A DNA stretch of 64,000 nt from Pseudobutyrivibrio ruminis DSM 9787 (GTDB lineage: Bacteria; Bacillota; Clostridia; Lachnospirales; Lachnospiraceae). The DNA is taken from positions 62,001 through 126,000 of the forward strand of contig NZ_OBMR01000008.1 of assembly GCF_900218035.1 (NCBI RefSeq). Reading direction: 5' to 3'. Numbering within the stretch: position 1 is the stretch's first letter; each line of letters begins with the position of its first letter. Shown here one piece after another: positions 33,314 through 41,146 of the stretch. Made by a program: the position numbers and the translations under genes. The notes under the pieces are model-generated. The model had not been told where the DNA came from and did not search any database. It was given only the letters and a program-made list of their open reading frames with translations.

Positions 33314-35257
33314 ATGGGACAGATTAGTATTACATCAAAGTTTTGGGGAAGATATCGCGGACTTGTAAGAACAGAAATGATTCCTTTTCAGTGGAGCGTT
33401 TTAAACGACCAGGCGGATATCGTTATTGAGAAGGAAAGAAACGACGATTCAATCCCAAACGAGAAAAGCCATGCAATTGCTAATTTTAAAATTGCAGCAG
33501 GACGAGAAAAAGGAACACATTATGGTTGGACTTTTCAGGACAGTGATGTGTATAAATGGTTGGAGGCCGTAGCATACTCCCTTAGGGAAAAAATGAATCC
33601 TGAGCTTGAGGCTAAAGCACTGGAAGTTATTGATTTAATAGCTGACGCCCAAGAGGATGACGGATACTTAGATACTTACTTTTCAATCTTGGGATTGGAT
33701 AGTAGATACAAAAGATTAGCAGGCAGCCATGAGCTATATTGTATGGGGCATTTTATTGAGGCTGCAGTGGCTTATCATGATGCTACAGGAAATGAAAAAG
33801 TACTTAATGTAGCAAAGAAATGTGCTGATAATATTGATGCGAACTTTGGGCCAGAGGACGGAAAAATTCATGGCTATGATGGTCATGAGGAAATCGAAAT
33901 AGGCTTGCTGAGATTATACAGAGCAACAGAAGAAAAACGCTATTTGAATTTGGCAAAGTACTTCTTGCTTGAAAGAGGAAAGAATCCTCAGTTTTTCAAA
34001 GACCAGGCAAAGGAATATGATGGCCCTAATGCGTTAAATGGAATTGAAAACCTGCCTGACACATATTTCCAAAATCATAAACCAATTCTTGAACAGGAAA
34101 CTGCTGAAGGTCATGCAGTAAGACTGGTATATATGTGTACAGCTCTTGCTGATTTAGCGGCAGAAACAGGTGACAAAGAAATATTCAAGGCATGCAAGCG
34201 TCTGTGGAAAGACGTAGTTGAAAAGCGCATGTTTATTACAGGTGGAATAGGCTCAACAGTAATAGGCGAGTCTTTTACACTGGATTATGATTTGCCAAAT
34301 GACACTATGTACTGCGAGACTTGCGCGGCTATCGGTCTTATTTTCTTTGCAAGACAAATGCTTAGAATAGAGCCAAATAGTGAATATGCAGAAGTTATGG
34401 AACGAGCTCTTTACAATTGTGCTTTGGCAGGTATGGCTTTGGATGGTAAACACTTCTTCTATGTAAACCCTCTGGAAGTAAATCCTAAAAAGTCAAAGCT
34501 AGATCCTACCAAAAGCCATGTAAAACCTGTACGTCCAGCATGGCTTGGATGTGCTTGTTGTCCACCAAACCTTGCAAGAATGATTACATCTTTGGATGAC
34601 TATATATACACGGTGCAAGCAGGTGGAGTTTTGCTTAATCAGTACATTGATTCAGACTCTCATATTAAAGTTGGAAACAACTATGTGGAAATAATTCAAG
34701 AGACAGAGTTCCCTTGGGACGAGGCTGTAAAGGTATCTGTAAAGAATTCAGGTGTAGATGCCATAAGATTTGGTATAAGAATTCCAAGCTGGGCAGATGA
34801 AAAGTGTCTTATAGTTGATGGAAAAGAAGTACCTATAAATGCTGAACAGGGCTATCATTATCTGGATATGGAAGCTAATGGAAAAGCCAGCATAGTTCTA
34901 AAGTTTAAGATGTCTGTAAGACGTTATTACTGTAATCCACTTGTATCTGAGAATAATGGCAAGGTTGCAATTGGACGTGGCCCTTTCATCTATTGCATCG
35001 AAGGAGTCGATAATGGTGACAATCTAAATAATATCAGTTTACCTGCTGACAATAAGCTTGAATATCATTTCGACGAGAAACTTTTGAATGGTGTAGGGGT
35101 TATTGAAAGCGAAGCTGAAAGACTTGTAGTTGATAACGGTAATTCACTCTACTTCACAGAAACAATAAAGAAGGAAAACGCAAAGATTAAGTTTATTCCA
35201 TATTATGCATGGGCAAATAGAGGCGAAAACGAGATGCAGGTATGGATTAGAGAATAA
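33314..35257 (+). CDS. GH127 beta-L-arabinofuranosidase-like enzyme
   Basis: 647-aa intracellular glycosidase of the DUF1680/GH127 family, which releases beta-L-arabinofuranose from plant glycans and hydroxyproline arabinosides. The (alpha/alpha)6 barrel spans about 1-420, with GHFIEAAVAYHDATGN, GHEEIEIGLLRLYRAT and GHAVRLVYM. The Zn-cysteine active-site region reads CETCAAIG and LGCACCPPNLARM (about 335-425). Two beta-sandwich domains follow. No signal peptide is present. GGGGGAA precedes the ATG and a terminator follows, so it is a single-gene unit. Confidence 0.88.
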   Translation: MGQISITSKFWGRYRGLVRTEMIPFQWSVLNDQADIVIEKERNDDSIPNEKSHAIANFKIAAGREKGTHYGWTFQDSDVYKWLEAVAYSLREKMNPELEAKALEVIDLIADAQEDDGYLDTYFSILGLDSRYKRLAGSHELYCMGHFIEAAVAYHDATGNEKVLNVAKKCADNIDANFGPEDGKIHGYDGHEEIEIGLLRLYRATEEKRYLNLAKYFLLERGKNPQFFKDQAKEYDGPNALNGIENLPDTYFQNHKPILEQETAEGHAVRLVYMCTALADLAAETGDKEIFKACKRLWKDVVEKRMFITGGIGSTVIGESFTLDYDLPNDTMYCETCAAIGLIFFARQMLRIEPNSEYAEVMERALYNCALAGMALDGKHFFYVNPLEVNPKKSKLDPTKSHVKPVRPAWLGCACCPPNLARMITSLDDYIYTVQAGGVLLNQYIDSDSHIKVGNNYVEIIQETEFPWDEAVKVSVKNSGVDAIRFGIRIPSWADEKCLIVDGKEVPINAEQGYHYLDMEANGKASIVLKFKMSVRRYYCNPLVSENNGKVAIGRGPFIYCIEGVDNGDNLNNISLPADNKLEYHFDEKLLNGVGVIESEAERLVVDNGNSLYFTETIKKENAKIKFIPYYAWANRGENEMQVWIRE

Positions 35258-35305
35258 TAGCATGTTCGAATTTATAATAAATTTTCACATGCATAGACAC
35301 AATTT

Positions 35306-35340
35306 GGAAACCGCAATTTAAAATTGCGGTTTCCTTTTTA
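35306..35340 (+). terminator. Terminator after the GH127 gene
   Basis: GGAAACCGCAATTT (35306-35319) and AAATTGCGGTTTCC (35321-35334) form a long perfect stem followed by TTTTT. Confidence 0.9.
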
Positions 35341-35384
35341 ACGAAAATAAGCCATTTCTTGATAATTATTTAACGAGCGGAGTG

Positions 35385-35458
35385 TGAGAATTGAGTAACT
35401 TGATGATGAATATTCTGAAAGTTACCATTTACATGGTAAAGTATGACAAAAATTCTCA
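35385..35458 (+). other. Structured segment upstream of the butyrate operon promoter
   Basis: TGAGAATT (35385-35392) is inverted as AATTCTCA (35451-35458). Inside, TTACCAT (35422-35428) pairs with ATGGTAA (35433-35439). No frame covers it. It lies just 5' of the -35 element, so it may be protein-binding DNA rather than RNA. Confidence 0.4.
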
Positions 35459-35496
35459 TTGAAATGAAATTGGAGTTGTGTTAATATTTTCACAAC
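35459..35496 (+). promoter_or_regulatory. Butyrate operon promoter with inverted repeat over the -10
   Basis: TTGAAA (35459-35464), 17-nt spacer, TAATAT (35482-35487). A 22-bp inverted repeat runs from GTTGTG (35475-35480) to CACAAC (35491-35496), so a bound protein would cover the -10. The same repeat recurs at 59928-59949. Confidence 0.6.
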
Positions 35497-35499
35497 GAC

Positions 35500-35524
35500 G
35501 GCGAGAGGTGAGCGCTTTTTTTTT
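35500..35524 (+). terminator. Weak hairpin with nine T in the thl leader
   Basis: GGCG (35500-35503) can pair with CGCT (35513-35516, one wobble), followed by a run of nine T (35516-35524). It lies within the transcribed leader and could act as a weak attenuator; the stem is short, so this is tentative. Confidence 0.25.
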
Positions 35525-35532
35525 GAAGAGGT

Positions 35533-35550
35533 TCGTTAAAAAATTAACAG
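35533..35550. promoter_or_regulatory. Candidate Rex operator in the thl leader
   Basis: TCGTTAAAAAATTAACAG contains GTTAA-N4-TTAAC and matches 12 of the 14 fixed positions of the Rex consensus TTGTTAAnnnnTTAACAA. It lies about 40 nt past the expected transcription start. Rex senses NADH/NAD+ and is known to repress butyrate genes in clostridia. Confidence 0.5.
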
Positions 35551-35640
35551 TTTTAAAAGCTGATAATTGTGGAATTTTAACAAAAGAAGGTACTTATCTA
35601 TACCGAAAACAAATTATTTCTACAAAGGAGAAAGAAAAAG

Positions 35641-36843
35641 ATGGGAAAAAAAGTAGTTATTGCTAGCGCATGTAGAACAGCCATTGGTACAATGGGCGGA
35701 TCACTTAGCAACACTCCAGCAGTAGACTTAGGTGCTATCGTAATTAAGGAAGCAGTTAAGAGAGCTGGAATCAAGCCAGAGGACGTAGAGCACGTATACA
35801 TGGGATGCGTTATCCAGGCAGGTTTAGGACAGAACGTTGCTCGTCAGGCAGCTATCAAGGCTGGTCTTCCAAACGAGACAACAGCTGTTACTACAAACGT
35901 TGTTTGTGGTTCAGGTCTTAACTGTGTAAACCAGGCAGCTCAGATGATCATCGCTGGTGACGCTGATGTTGTTGTAGCTGGTGGTATGGAGAACATGTCA
36001 CTTGCTCCATTCGCACTTCCAAATGGTCGTTTTGGTTACAGAATGACATGGCCATCAAACAGCCAGGGTGCTTTAGTAGATACAATGGTAAAGGATGCTC
36101 TTTGGGATGCATACAATGATTACCACATGATCAAGACAGCTGATAACGTAGCTGAGCAGTGGAAGCTCACAAGAGAAGAGCTTGATGAGTTCGCAGTAAA
36201 CTCTCAGAACAAGGCTGTTGCAGCTCAGGAATCTGGTGCATTCAAGGATGAGATCGTTCCTGTAGAAATTAAGAAGAAGAAGGAGACAATCCTTTTCGAT
36301 ACAGATGAAGGCCCAAGACCTGGAACAACAATGGAAGGTCTTGCTAAGCTTAAGGCTCTTTATCCAAACGGAGTTGTTACAGCTGGTAATGCTTCAGGTA
36401 TCAACGATGGTGCAGCAGCACTTGTTGTTATGTCTGAGGAGAAGGCTAAGGAACTTGGTGTTAAGCCACTTGCTACATGGGTAGCTGGTGCACTTGGCGG
36501 ATGCGCTCCAGAAATCATGGGTGTTGGTCCAGTTCCAGCAACAAAGAAGGCTCTTGCTAAGGCAGGTCTTACAATTGATGATCTTGATGTATACGAAGCA
36601 AACGAAGCATTTGCTGCTCAGTCAGTAGCAGTTGGTAAGGAGCTTGGCTTCGATCTTAACAAGCTCAATCCAAACGGTGGTGCTATCGCTCTTGGACATC
36701 CAGTAGGAGCTTCAGGTGCTCGTATTCTTGTAACATTACTTTACGATATGATTCACAACCCAGAGTACAAGAAGGGTCTTGCTACTCTTTGCATCGGTGG
36801 CGGAATGGGTTGCGCTACTATCGTAGAGAAGTACGAGGGTTAA
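35641..36843 (+). CDS. thl: Acetyl-CoA acetyltransferase (thiolase)
   Basis: Condenses two acetyl-CoA to acetoacetyl-CoA, the entry step of butyrate formation (400 aa). The nucleophile Cys is in [13 protein letters not shown] (about 88). The catalytic His ([16 protein letters not shown], about 352) and second Cys (CIGGGMGCA, about 385) are intact. AAAGGAGAAAG precedes the ATG. It is the first gene of thl-hbd-bcd-etfB-etfA. The leader of about 150 nt carries candidate regulatory sites. A structured element fills the gap to hbd. Confidence 0.96.
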   Translation: MGKKVVIASACRTAIGTMGGSLSNTPAVDLGAIVIKEAVKRAGIKPEDVEHVYMGCVIQAGLGQNVARQAAIKAGLPNETTAVTTNVVCGSGLNCVNQAAQMIIAGDADVVVAGGMENMSLAPFALPNGRFGYRMTWPSNSQGALVDTMVKDALWDAYNDYHMIKTADNVAEQWKLTREELDEFAVNSQNKAVAAQESGAFKDEIVPVEIKKKKETILFDTDEGPRPGTTMEGLAKLKALYPNGVVTAGNASGINDGAAALVVMSEEKAKELGVKPLATWVAGALGGCAPEIMGVGPVPATKKALAKAGLTIDDLDVYEANEAFAAQSVAVGKELGFDLNKLNPNGGAIALGHPVGASGARILVTLLYDMIHNPEYKKGLATLCIGGGMGCATIVEKYEG

Positions 36844-36860
36844 TTTAGTAAAGTAAAGAA

Positions 36861-36943
36861 GTCAGTAGCAGACAAGCTCTTGGTGTTACTCAAGGAGCCA
36901 ATCTCGCGACGGAGTAATACCAAGGCTTGTAGGCGTAACTGAC
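36861..36943 (+). ncRNA. Structured intergenic element, copy A (between thl and hbd)
   Basis: Nested stems: GTCAGT (36861-36866) with ACTGAC (36938-36943); a 5-nt linker AGCAG; ACAAGC (36872-36877) with GCTTGT (36925-36930); a 13-bp stem 36879-36891 with 36912-36924 (one G-T pair); a 20-nt loop holding GAG/CTC; a 7-nt right linker AGGCGTA. The hbd ribosome binding site follows 11 nt later. There is no T-run, so it is not a terminator. Copy B at 42559-42639 has the same plan. Confidence 0.65.
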
Positions 36944-36968
36944 AGCATAAACTAGGAGGATTAAACAA

Positions 36969-37841
36969 ATGAAAGTAGGCGTAATTGGCGCAGGTACAAT
37001 GGGCCAGGGCATTGCTAAGGCATTTGCTATGGTTGATGGTTATGAAGTAGCTCTTTGTGATATTAAGCAGGAGTGGGCAGAAGGCGGAAAGGACAAGATT
37101 GCTAAAGGTTATGCAAGACTTGTTGAAAAAGGCAAAATGGAGCAGGCAGCTGTAGATGCTATCTTAGCTAAGATTACTCCAGGTCTTAAGGAAGACCTTT
37201 GCAAGGATTGCGACCTCATCGTAGAGGCTGCTTTCGAGAATATGGAAGTTAAGAAGACAACATTCAAGGAGCTTGACGAAATCGCTAAGCCTGAGTGCAT
37301 CTTCGCTTCAAACACATCTTCACTTTCTATCACAGAAATCGGAAATGGTCTTAACCGTCCAATGATCGGTATGCACTTCTTCAATCCTGCAGATAGAATG
37401 AAGCTCGTAGAAGTTATCGCTGGTGTTAACACACCTGCTGAGACAGTTGATGCTATCAAGAAGATTTCTGAGGAAATCGGAAAGACTCCTGTACAGGTTA
37501 ACGAGGCTGCTGGTTTCGTAGTAAACCGTATCCTTATCCCAATGATCAACGAAGCTGCTTTCATCAAGATGGAAGGTGTTTCTGATATCGCTGGTATCGA
37601 TGCAGCTATGAAGCTTGGTGCTAACCATCCAATGGGACCACTTGAGCTTGGTGATTTCATCGGTCTTGATATTTGCCTTGCAATCATGGACGTTCTTTAC
37701 AACGAAACAGGTGACAGCAAGTATCGTGCTTGCCCACTTCTTCGTAAGATGGTTCGTGGTGGTAACCTTGGCTGCAAGTCTGGTAAGGGATTCTACGTAT
37801 ACAACGCAGACCGTACAAAGACTGCTGTAGATGCTCAGTAA
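36969..37841 (+). CDS. hbd: 3-hydroxybutyryl-CoA dehydrogenase
   Basis: Reduces acetoacetyl-CoA to 3-hydroxybutyryl-CoA with NAD(P)H (290 aa). The Rossmann motif is GAGTMGQGIAKAF (about 7-19). The catalytic region FASNTSSLSITEI and GMHFFNPADRMKLVEV (His near 138), and the C-terminal dimerisation domain with NHPMGPLELGDFIGLD, are complete. CTAGGAGG lies before the ATG. Crotonase (crt), often next to hbd in clostridia, is absent from the operon and from this window. Confidence 0.96.
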   Translation: MKVGVIGAGTMGQGIAKAFAMVDGYEVALCDIKQEWAEGGKDKIAKGYARLVEKGKMEQAAVDAILAKITPGLKEDLCKDCDLIVEAAFENMEVKKTTFKELDEIAKPECIFASNTSSLSITEIGNGLNRPMIGMHFFNPADRMKLVEVIAGVNTPAETVDAIKKISEEIGKTPVQVNEAAGFVVNRILIPMINEAAFIKMEGVSDIAGIDAAMKLGANHPMGPLELGDFIGLDICLAIMDVLYNETGDSKYRACPLLRKMVRGGNLGCKSGKGFYVYNADRTKTAVDAQ

Positions 37842-37843
37842 GA

Positions 37844-37917
37844 GCAATATTTTTGCGAAGCAAAGGTATTGCCACGACGCACTCCCTTTTGCGAAGCAAA
37901 TCATAAATGAGTGCGTC
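37844..37917 (+). other. Twin stem-loops with identical caps between hbd and bcd
   Basis: Stem-loop 1: GCAATA (37844-37849) with TATTGC (37867-37872), capped by TTTGC-GAA-GCAAA. Stem-loop 2: GACGCACTC (37876-37884) with GAGTGCGTC (37909-37917), capped by the same TTTGC-GAA-GCAAA. No T-run follows. GCGAAGC is a known very stable mini-hairpin, so these probably mark an RNA-processing or stability site inside the operon. Confidence 0.6.
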
Positions 37918-37955
37918 TTCCCGTTAGGGATTAATATATTATAAGGAGAAAAATC

Positions 37956-39125
37956 ATGGATTTTACATTAGATAAAAAGCATGAGATGGCTAGACAGTTA
38001 TTCAGAGATTTCGCTCAGAATGAAGTTAAGCCAGTTGCTCAGGAAATTGATGAGACAGAGTGCTTCCCACGTGAGAACGTTGAGAAGATGATGAAGTATG
38101 GCTTCATGGGTATTCCAGTACCAAAGGAGTACGGCGGACAGGGATGTGATGTTCTTACATACATCATGTGCGTAGAGGAGCTTTCAAAGGTTTGCGGTAC
38201 AACAGGTGTTATCGTTTCAGCACATACATCACTTTGCTGCGATCCTATTCTTACATATGGTACAGAAGAGCAGAAGCAGAAGTACTTAGTTCCACTTGCA
38301 AGTGGTAAGAAGCTTGGTGCATTCGCACTTACAGAGCCAGGCGCTGGTACAGATGCTCAGGGTGCTCAGACAAAGGCTGTTGAAGATGGAGATTCTTGGG
38401 TACTTAACGGTTCTAAGTGCTTCATCACAAACGGTAAGGAAGCTGACATCTACATCGTTATCGCAGTTACAGATATCGTTGAAGATGCTAAGGGACGTAA
38501 GTCTAAGAAGTTCTCTGCATTCATCGTAGAGAAGGACACACCAGGATTTACATTCGGTACAAAGGAGAAGAAGATGGGTATCCGTGCTTCTTCTACATAC
38601 GAGCTTATTTTCCAGGATTGCCGTATTCCAAAGGAGAACCTCCTTGGACAGAGAGGTAAGGGATTTGGTATCGCTATGCACACACTTGATGGTGGACGTA
38701 TTGGTATCGCTGCTCAGGCTCTTGGTATTGGTGAAGGCTCAATCGACGCGACAATTGATTTCGTAAAGGAGAGAAAGCAGTTTGGTCGTCCAATCGCTGC
38801 ATTCCAGAATACATCATTCCAGCTTGCTGATATGAAGGCTCGTATGGATGCTGCTAAGTATCTTGTTTACAAGGCTGCTTGCACAAAGGATCAGTATTTT
38901 GTTGATCACAAGACAAGCTACTCTGTAGAAGCTGCTGAGGCTAAGCTTTTTGCTGCTGAGGCTGCTATGGCTGTTACTACAAAGGCTGTTCAGCTCCACG
39001 GTGGTTACGGTTATACAAGAGAGTACGATGTTGAGCGCATGATGCGTGATGCAAAGATTACAGAAATTTATGAGGGAACATCTGAGGTTCAGAGAATGGT
39101 TATCTCTGGCTCAATGCTCAAATAA
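37956..39125 (+). CDS. bcd: Butyryl-CoA dehydrogenase
   Basis: Acyl-CoA dehydrogenase (389 aa) that reduces crotonyl-CoA to butyryl-CoA. With EtfAB it bifurcates electrons to ferredoxin in butyrate-forming anaerobes. The FAD-binding phrase FALTEPGAGTDAQG (about 124-137), CFITNGKEADIY, and the catalytic Glu in YEGTSEVQRMVIS near the C-terminus are intact. AAGGAG precedes the ATG. etfB follows after 39 nt. Confidence 0.95.
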   Translation: MDFTLDKKHEMARQLFRDFAQNEVKPVAQEIDETECFPRENVEKMMKYGFMGIPVPKEYGGQGCDVLTYIMCVEELSKVCGTTGVIVSAHTSLCCDPILTYGTEEQKQKYLVPLASGKKLGAFALTEPGAGTDAQGAQTKAVEDGDSWVLNGSKCFITNGKEADIYIVIAVTDIVEDAKGRKSKKFSAFIVEKDTPGFTFGTKEKKMGIRASSTYELIFQDCRIPKENLLGQRGKGFGIAMHTLDGGRIGIAAQALGIGEGSIDATIDFVKERKQFGRPIAAFQNTSFQLADMKARMDAAKYLVYKAACTKDQYFVDHKTSYSVEAAEAKLFAAEAAMAVTTKAVQLHGGYGYTREYDVERMMRDAKITEIYEGTSEVQRMVISGSMLK

Positions 39126-39164
39126 TTTTGATTAGTAGCATTTAAGTTAAAGGAGATTAAATAC

Positions 39165-39947
39165 ATGAATATCGTAGTATGTATTAAACAGGTTCCTGAT
39201 ACAAAGGGCGGCGTTAAGTTTAACCCAGATGGAACTCTTGATAGAGCAGCTATGCTCGCAATTATGAATCCTGATGACAAGGCAGGCCTTGAGGCTGCTC
39301 TTCGTATCAAGGATGAGACAGGTGCAAAGGTTACAGTTCTTACAATGGGACTTCCTAAGGCAGATGATATGCTTCGTGAAGCTCTTGCTATGGGCGCTGA
39401 TGAAGCAGTACTTGTTACAGATAGACGCCTCGGTGGCGCAGATACATGGGCTACATCTTCAACAGTTGCAGCTGCAGTAAAGAAACTTGATTATGATCTT
39501 ATCATCACAGGTCGTCAGGCTATCGATGGTGATACAGCTCAGGTTGGTCCACAGATCGCTGAGCACCTTGGCCTTCCAGTTATCTCTTATGCAGAGGACA
39601 TCAAGGTTGAAGGAAACAGCGTAATCGTTAAGCGTCAGTATGAAGACAGATATCATGAGATTAAGGCTCAGATGCCATGTCTTATTACAGCTCTTTCAGA
39701 GCTCAACGAGCCACGTTATATGACTCCAGGCGGAATCTTTGATGCTTATGATAAGGAAGTAACAGTATGGGGCCGTGATGATCTTACAGATCTTGATGAT
39801 GCAAACATCGGTCTTGCTGGTTCTCCAACAAAGATTGCAAAGGCTTCTGATAAGGTACGTAAGGGTGCAGGCGAGAAGGTTGCACTTGATCCTAAGGAGT
39901 CAGTAGAATATATCGTTGGCAAGCTTAAAGAAAAGCATGTAATTTAA
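39165..39947 (+). CDS. etfB: Electron transfer flavoprotein, beta subunit
   Basis: Small subunit of the flavoprotein that carries and bifurcates electrons for Bcd (260 aa). It starts MNIVVCIKQVPDTKGGVKFNPDGTLDR as in clostridial EtfB. It has the AMP/FAD-binding GRQAIDGDTAQVGPQIAEHLG (about 120-140) and the C-terminal hook KESVEYIVGKLKEK. AAAGGAG precedes the ATG. etfA follows after 18 nt. Confidence 0.95.
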   Translation: MNIVVCIKQVPDTKGGVKFNPDGTLDRAAMLAIMNPDDKAGLEAALRIKDETGAKVTVLTMGLPKADDMLREALAMGADEAVLVTDRRLGGADTWATSSTVAAAVKKLDYDLIITGRQAIDGDTAQVGPQIAEHLGLPVISYAEDIKVEGNSVIVKRQYEDRYHEIKAQMPCLITALSELNEPRYMTPGGIFDAYDKEVTVWGRDDLTDLDDANIGLAGSPTKIAKASDKVRKGAGEKVALDPKESVEYIVGKLKEKHVI

Positions 39948-39965
39948 TAAGAGGAGGCAAATATA

Positions 39966-41009
39966 ATGTCATTAGAAGAATACAAGGGCGTAGCTATATT
40001 CGCTCAGCAGGTTGATAATAAACTTAGCTCAATTGCCTTCGAACTTATCGGTAAGGCACATGAGCTTGCAGCAGATTTAGGAACAGATGTAACAGCAGTA
40101 GTACTTGGTTCAGGCATTGCTAACCTTGCAGATGAGCTCGCTGAGTACGGTGCAGACAAGGTTGTTGTTATTGATGATCCAGCACTTGAAACATATCGTA
40201 CAGAGCCATATGCACAGGCTCTTACAGCTTATATTAATGAGTACAAGCCAGAAATCATGCTCGTTGGTGCAACAGCTATCGGTCGTGATCTTGGTCCTAC
40301 AGTTTCAGCTAGAGTTAAGACAGGTCTTACAGCTGACTGTACATCACTTGAGATTGGTGATTTCCCACTTCAGGCTAGAGAAGGTCAGGAGCAGAAGCAC
40401 AATCAGCTTCTTATGACTCGTCCAGCATTCGGTGGAAACACAATCGCTACAATCGCATGCCCAGACAACCGTCCACAGATGGCTACAGTTCGTCCAGGTG
40501 TTATGCAGAAGCTTGAAAAGCAGGCAGGTCGCAAGGCAGAAGTTATTAACTTCAAGCCAGAGCTTAAGGAAAACAATAGATTTGTTGAGATTCTTAACAT
40601 TGTAAAGAACGTTGCAACAACAGTAGATATCATGGATGCAAAGATCCTTGTATCTGGTGGTCGTGGAGTTGGTTCTCCAGAGAACTTCAAGCTCCTTGAT
40701 GATCTTGCAGAGGTTCTTGGTGGTACAGTATCTTGCTCACGTGCAGTAGTAGATGCTGGTTGGAAGCCAAAGGATCTTCAGGTAGGTCAGACAGGTAAGA
40801 CAGTTCGTCCTAACGTTTATTTCGCAATCGGTATCTCTGGTGCTATTCAGCATACAGCAGGTATGGAAGAGTCAGATATCATCATCGCTATCAATAAAGA
40901 TGAGACAGCTCCTATCTTTGACGTAGCTGATTACGGTATCGTTGGAGATCTTAACAAGATTCTTCCAGCTCTTACAGAGGCACTCAAGGCTGAGGTTGCT
41001 TCAAAATAA
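39966..41009 (+). CDS. etfA: Electron transfer flavoprotein, alpha subunit
   Basis: Large Etf subunit (347 aa). The C-terminal FAD domain has SGGRGVGSPENF (about 228-239), GQTGKTV, YFAIGISGAIQHTAGM and IFDVADYGIVGDLNKILP. The N-terminal domain lacks the extra ferredoxin-like insert seen in some Etf types. GAGGAGG precedes the ATG. It is the last gene of the butyrate operon and is followed by two hairpins. Confidence 0.95.
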   Translation: MSLEEYKGVAIFAQQVDNKLSSIAFELIGKAHELAADLGTDVTAVVLGSGIANLADELAEYGADKVVVIDDPALETYRTEPYAQALTAYINEYKPEIMLVGATAIGRDLGPTVSARVKTGLTADCTSLEIGDFPLQAREGQEQKHNQLLMTRPAFGGNTIATIACPDNRPQMATVRPGVMQKLEKQAGRKAEVINFKPELKENNRFVEILNIVKNVATTVDIMDAKILVSGGRGVGSPENFKLLDDLAEVLGGTVSCSRAVVDAGWKPKDLQVGQTGKTVRPNVYFAIGISGAIQHTAGMEESDIIIAINKDETAPIFDVADYGIVGDLNKILPALTEALKAEVASK

Positions 41010-41025
41010 TTCCTTTAAGGGCAAT

Positions 41026-41107
41026 ATCTATTCTTTTAGAAGTATAGATTTTTCCTATAATTTCTTTCTTTAATTTTATGAGGGCAAGTCCATGTGGGCT
41101 TGCCCTC
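41026..41107 (+). terminator. Two successive terminator hairpins after etfA
   Basis: First, ATCTAT (41026-41031) with ATAGAT (41044-41049) plus inner pairs, then TTTTT. Second, GAGGGCAAG (41080-41088) with CTTGCCCTC (41099-41107), followed by a T-rich stretch. The second ends 40 nt before the MATE start codon. Confidence 0.8.
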
Positions 41108-41131
41108 AAGCTTTTATTTTATACGGTAAAG

Positions 41132-41140
41132 TGCTACAAT
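41132..41140 (+). promoter_or_regulatory. Extended -10 directly before the MATE gene
   Basis: TGC-TACAAT (41132-41140) lies 6 nt before the ATG at 41147, with no Shine-Dalgarno sequence between. If used, the transcript would start at or next to the start codon. Confidence 0.55.
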
Positions 41141-41146
41141 CATCCT

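Noticed and set aside
35475-35496. Calling the shared inverted repeat a Rex site
   Set aside because: The distance between the TTGT and ACAA arms is 2 bp longer than in the Rex consensus; the regulator is left open.
37109-37904. Long minus-strand frames opposite hbd
   Set aside because: Shadows of highly biased hbd coding sequence; no start signals and no family features. The same holds for frames opposite thl, bcd and etfB.
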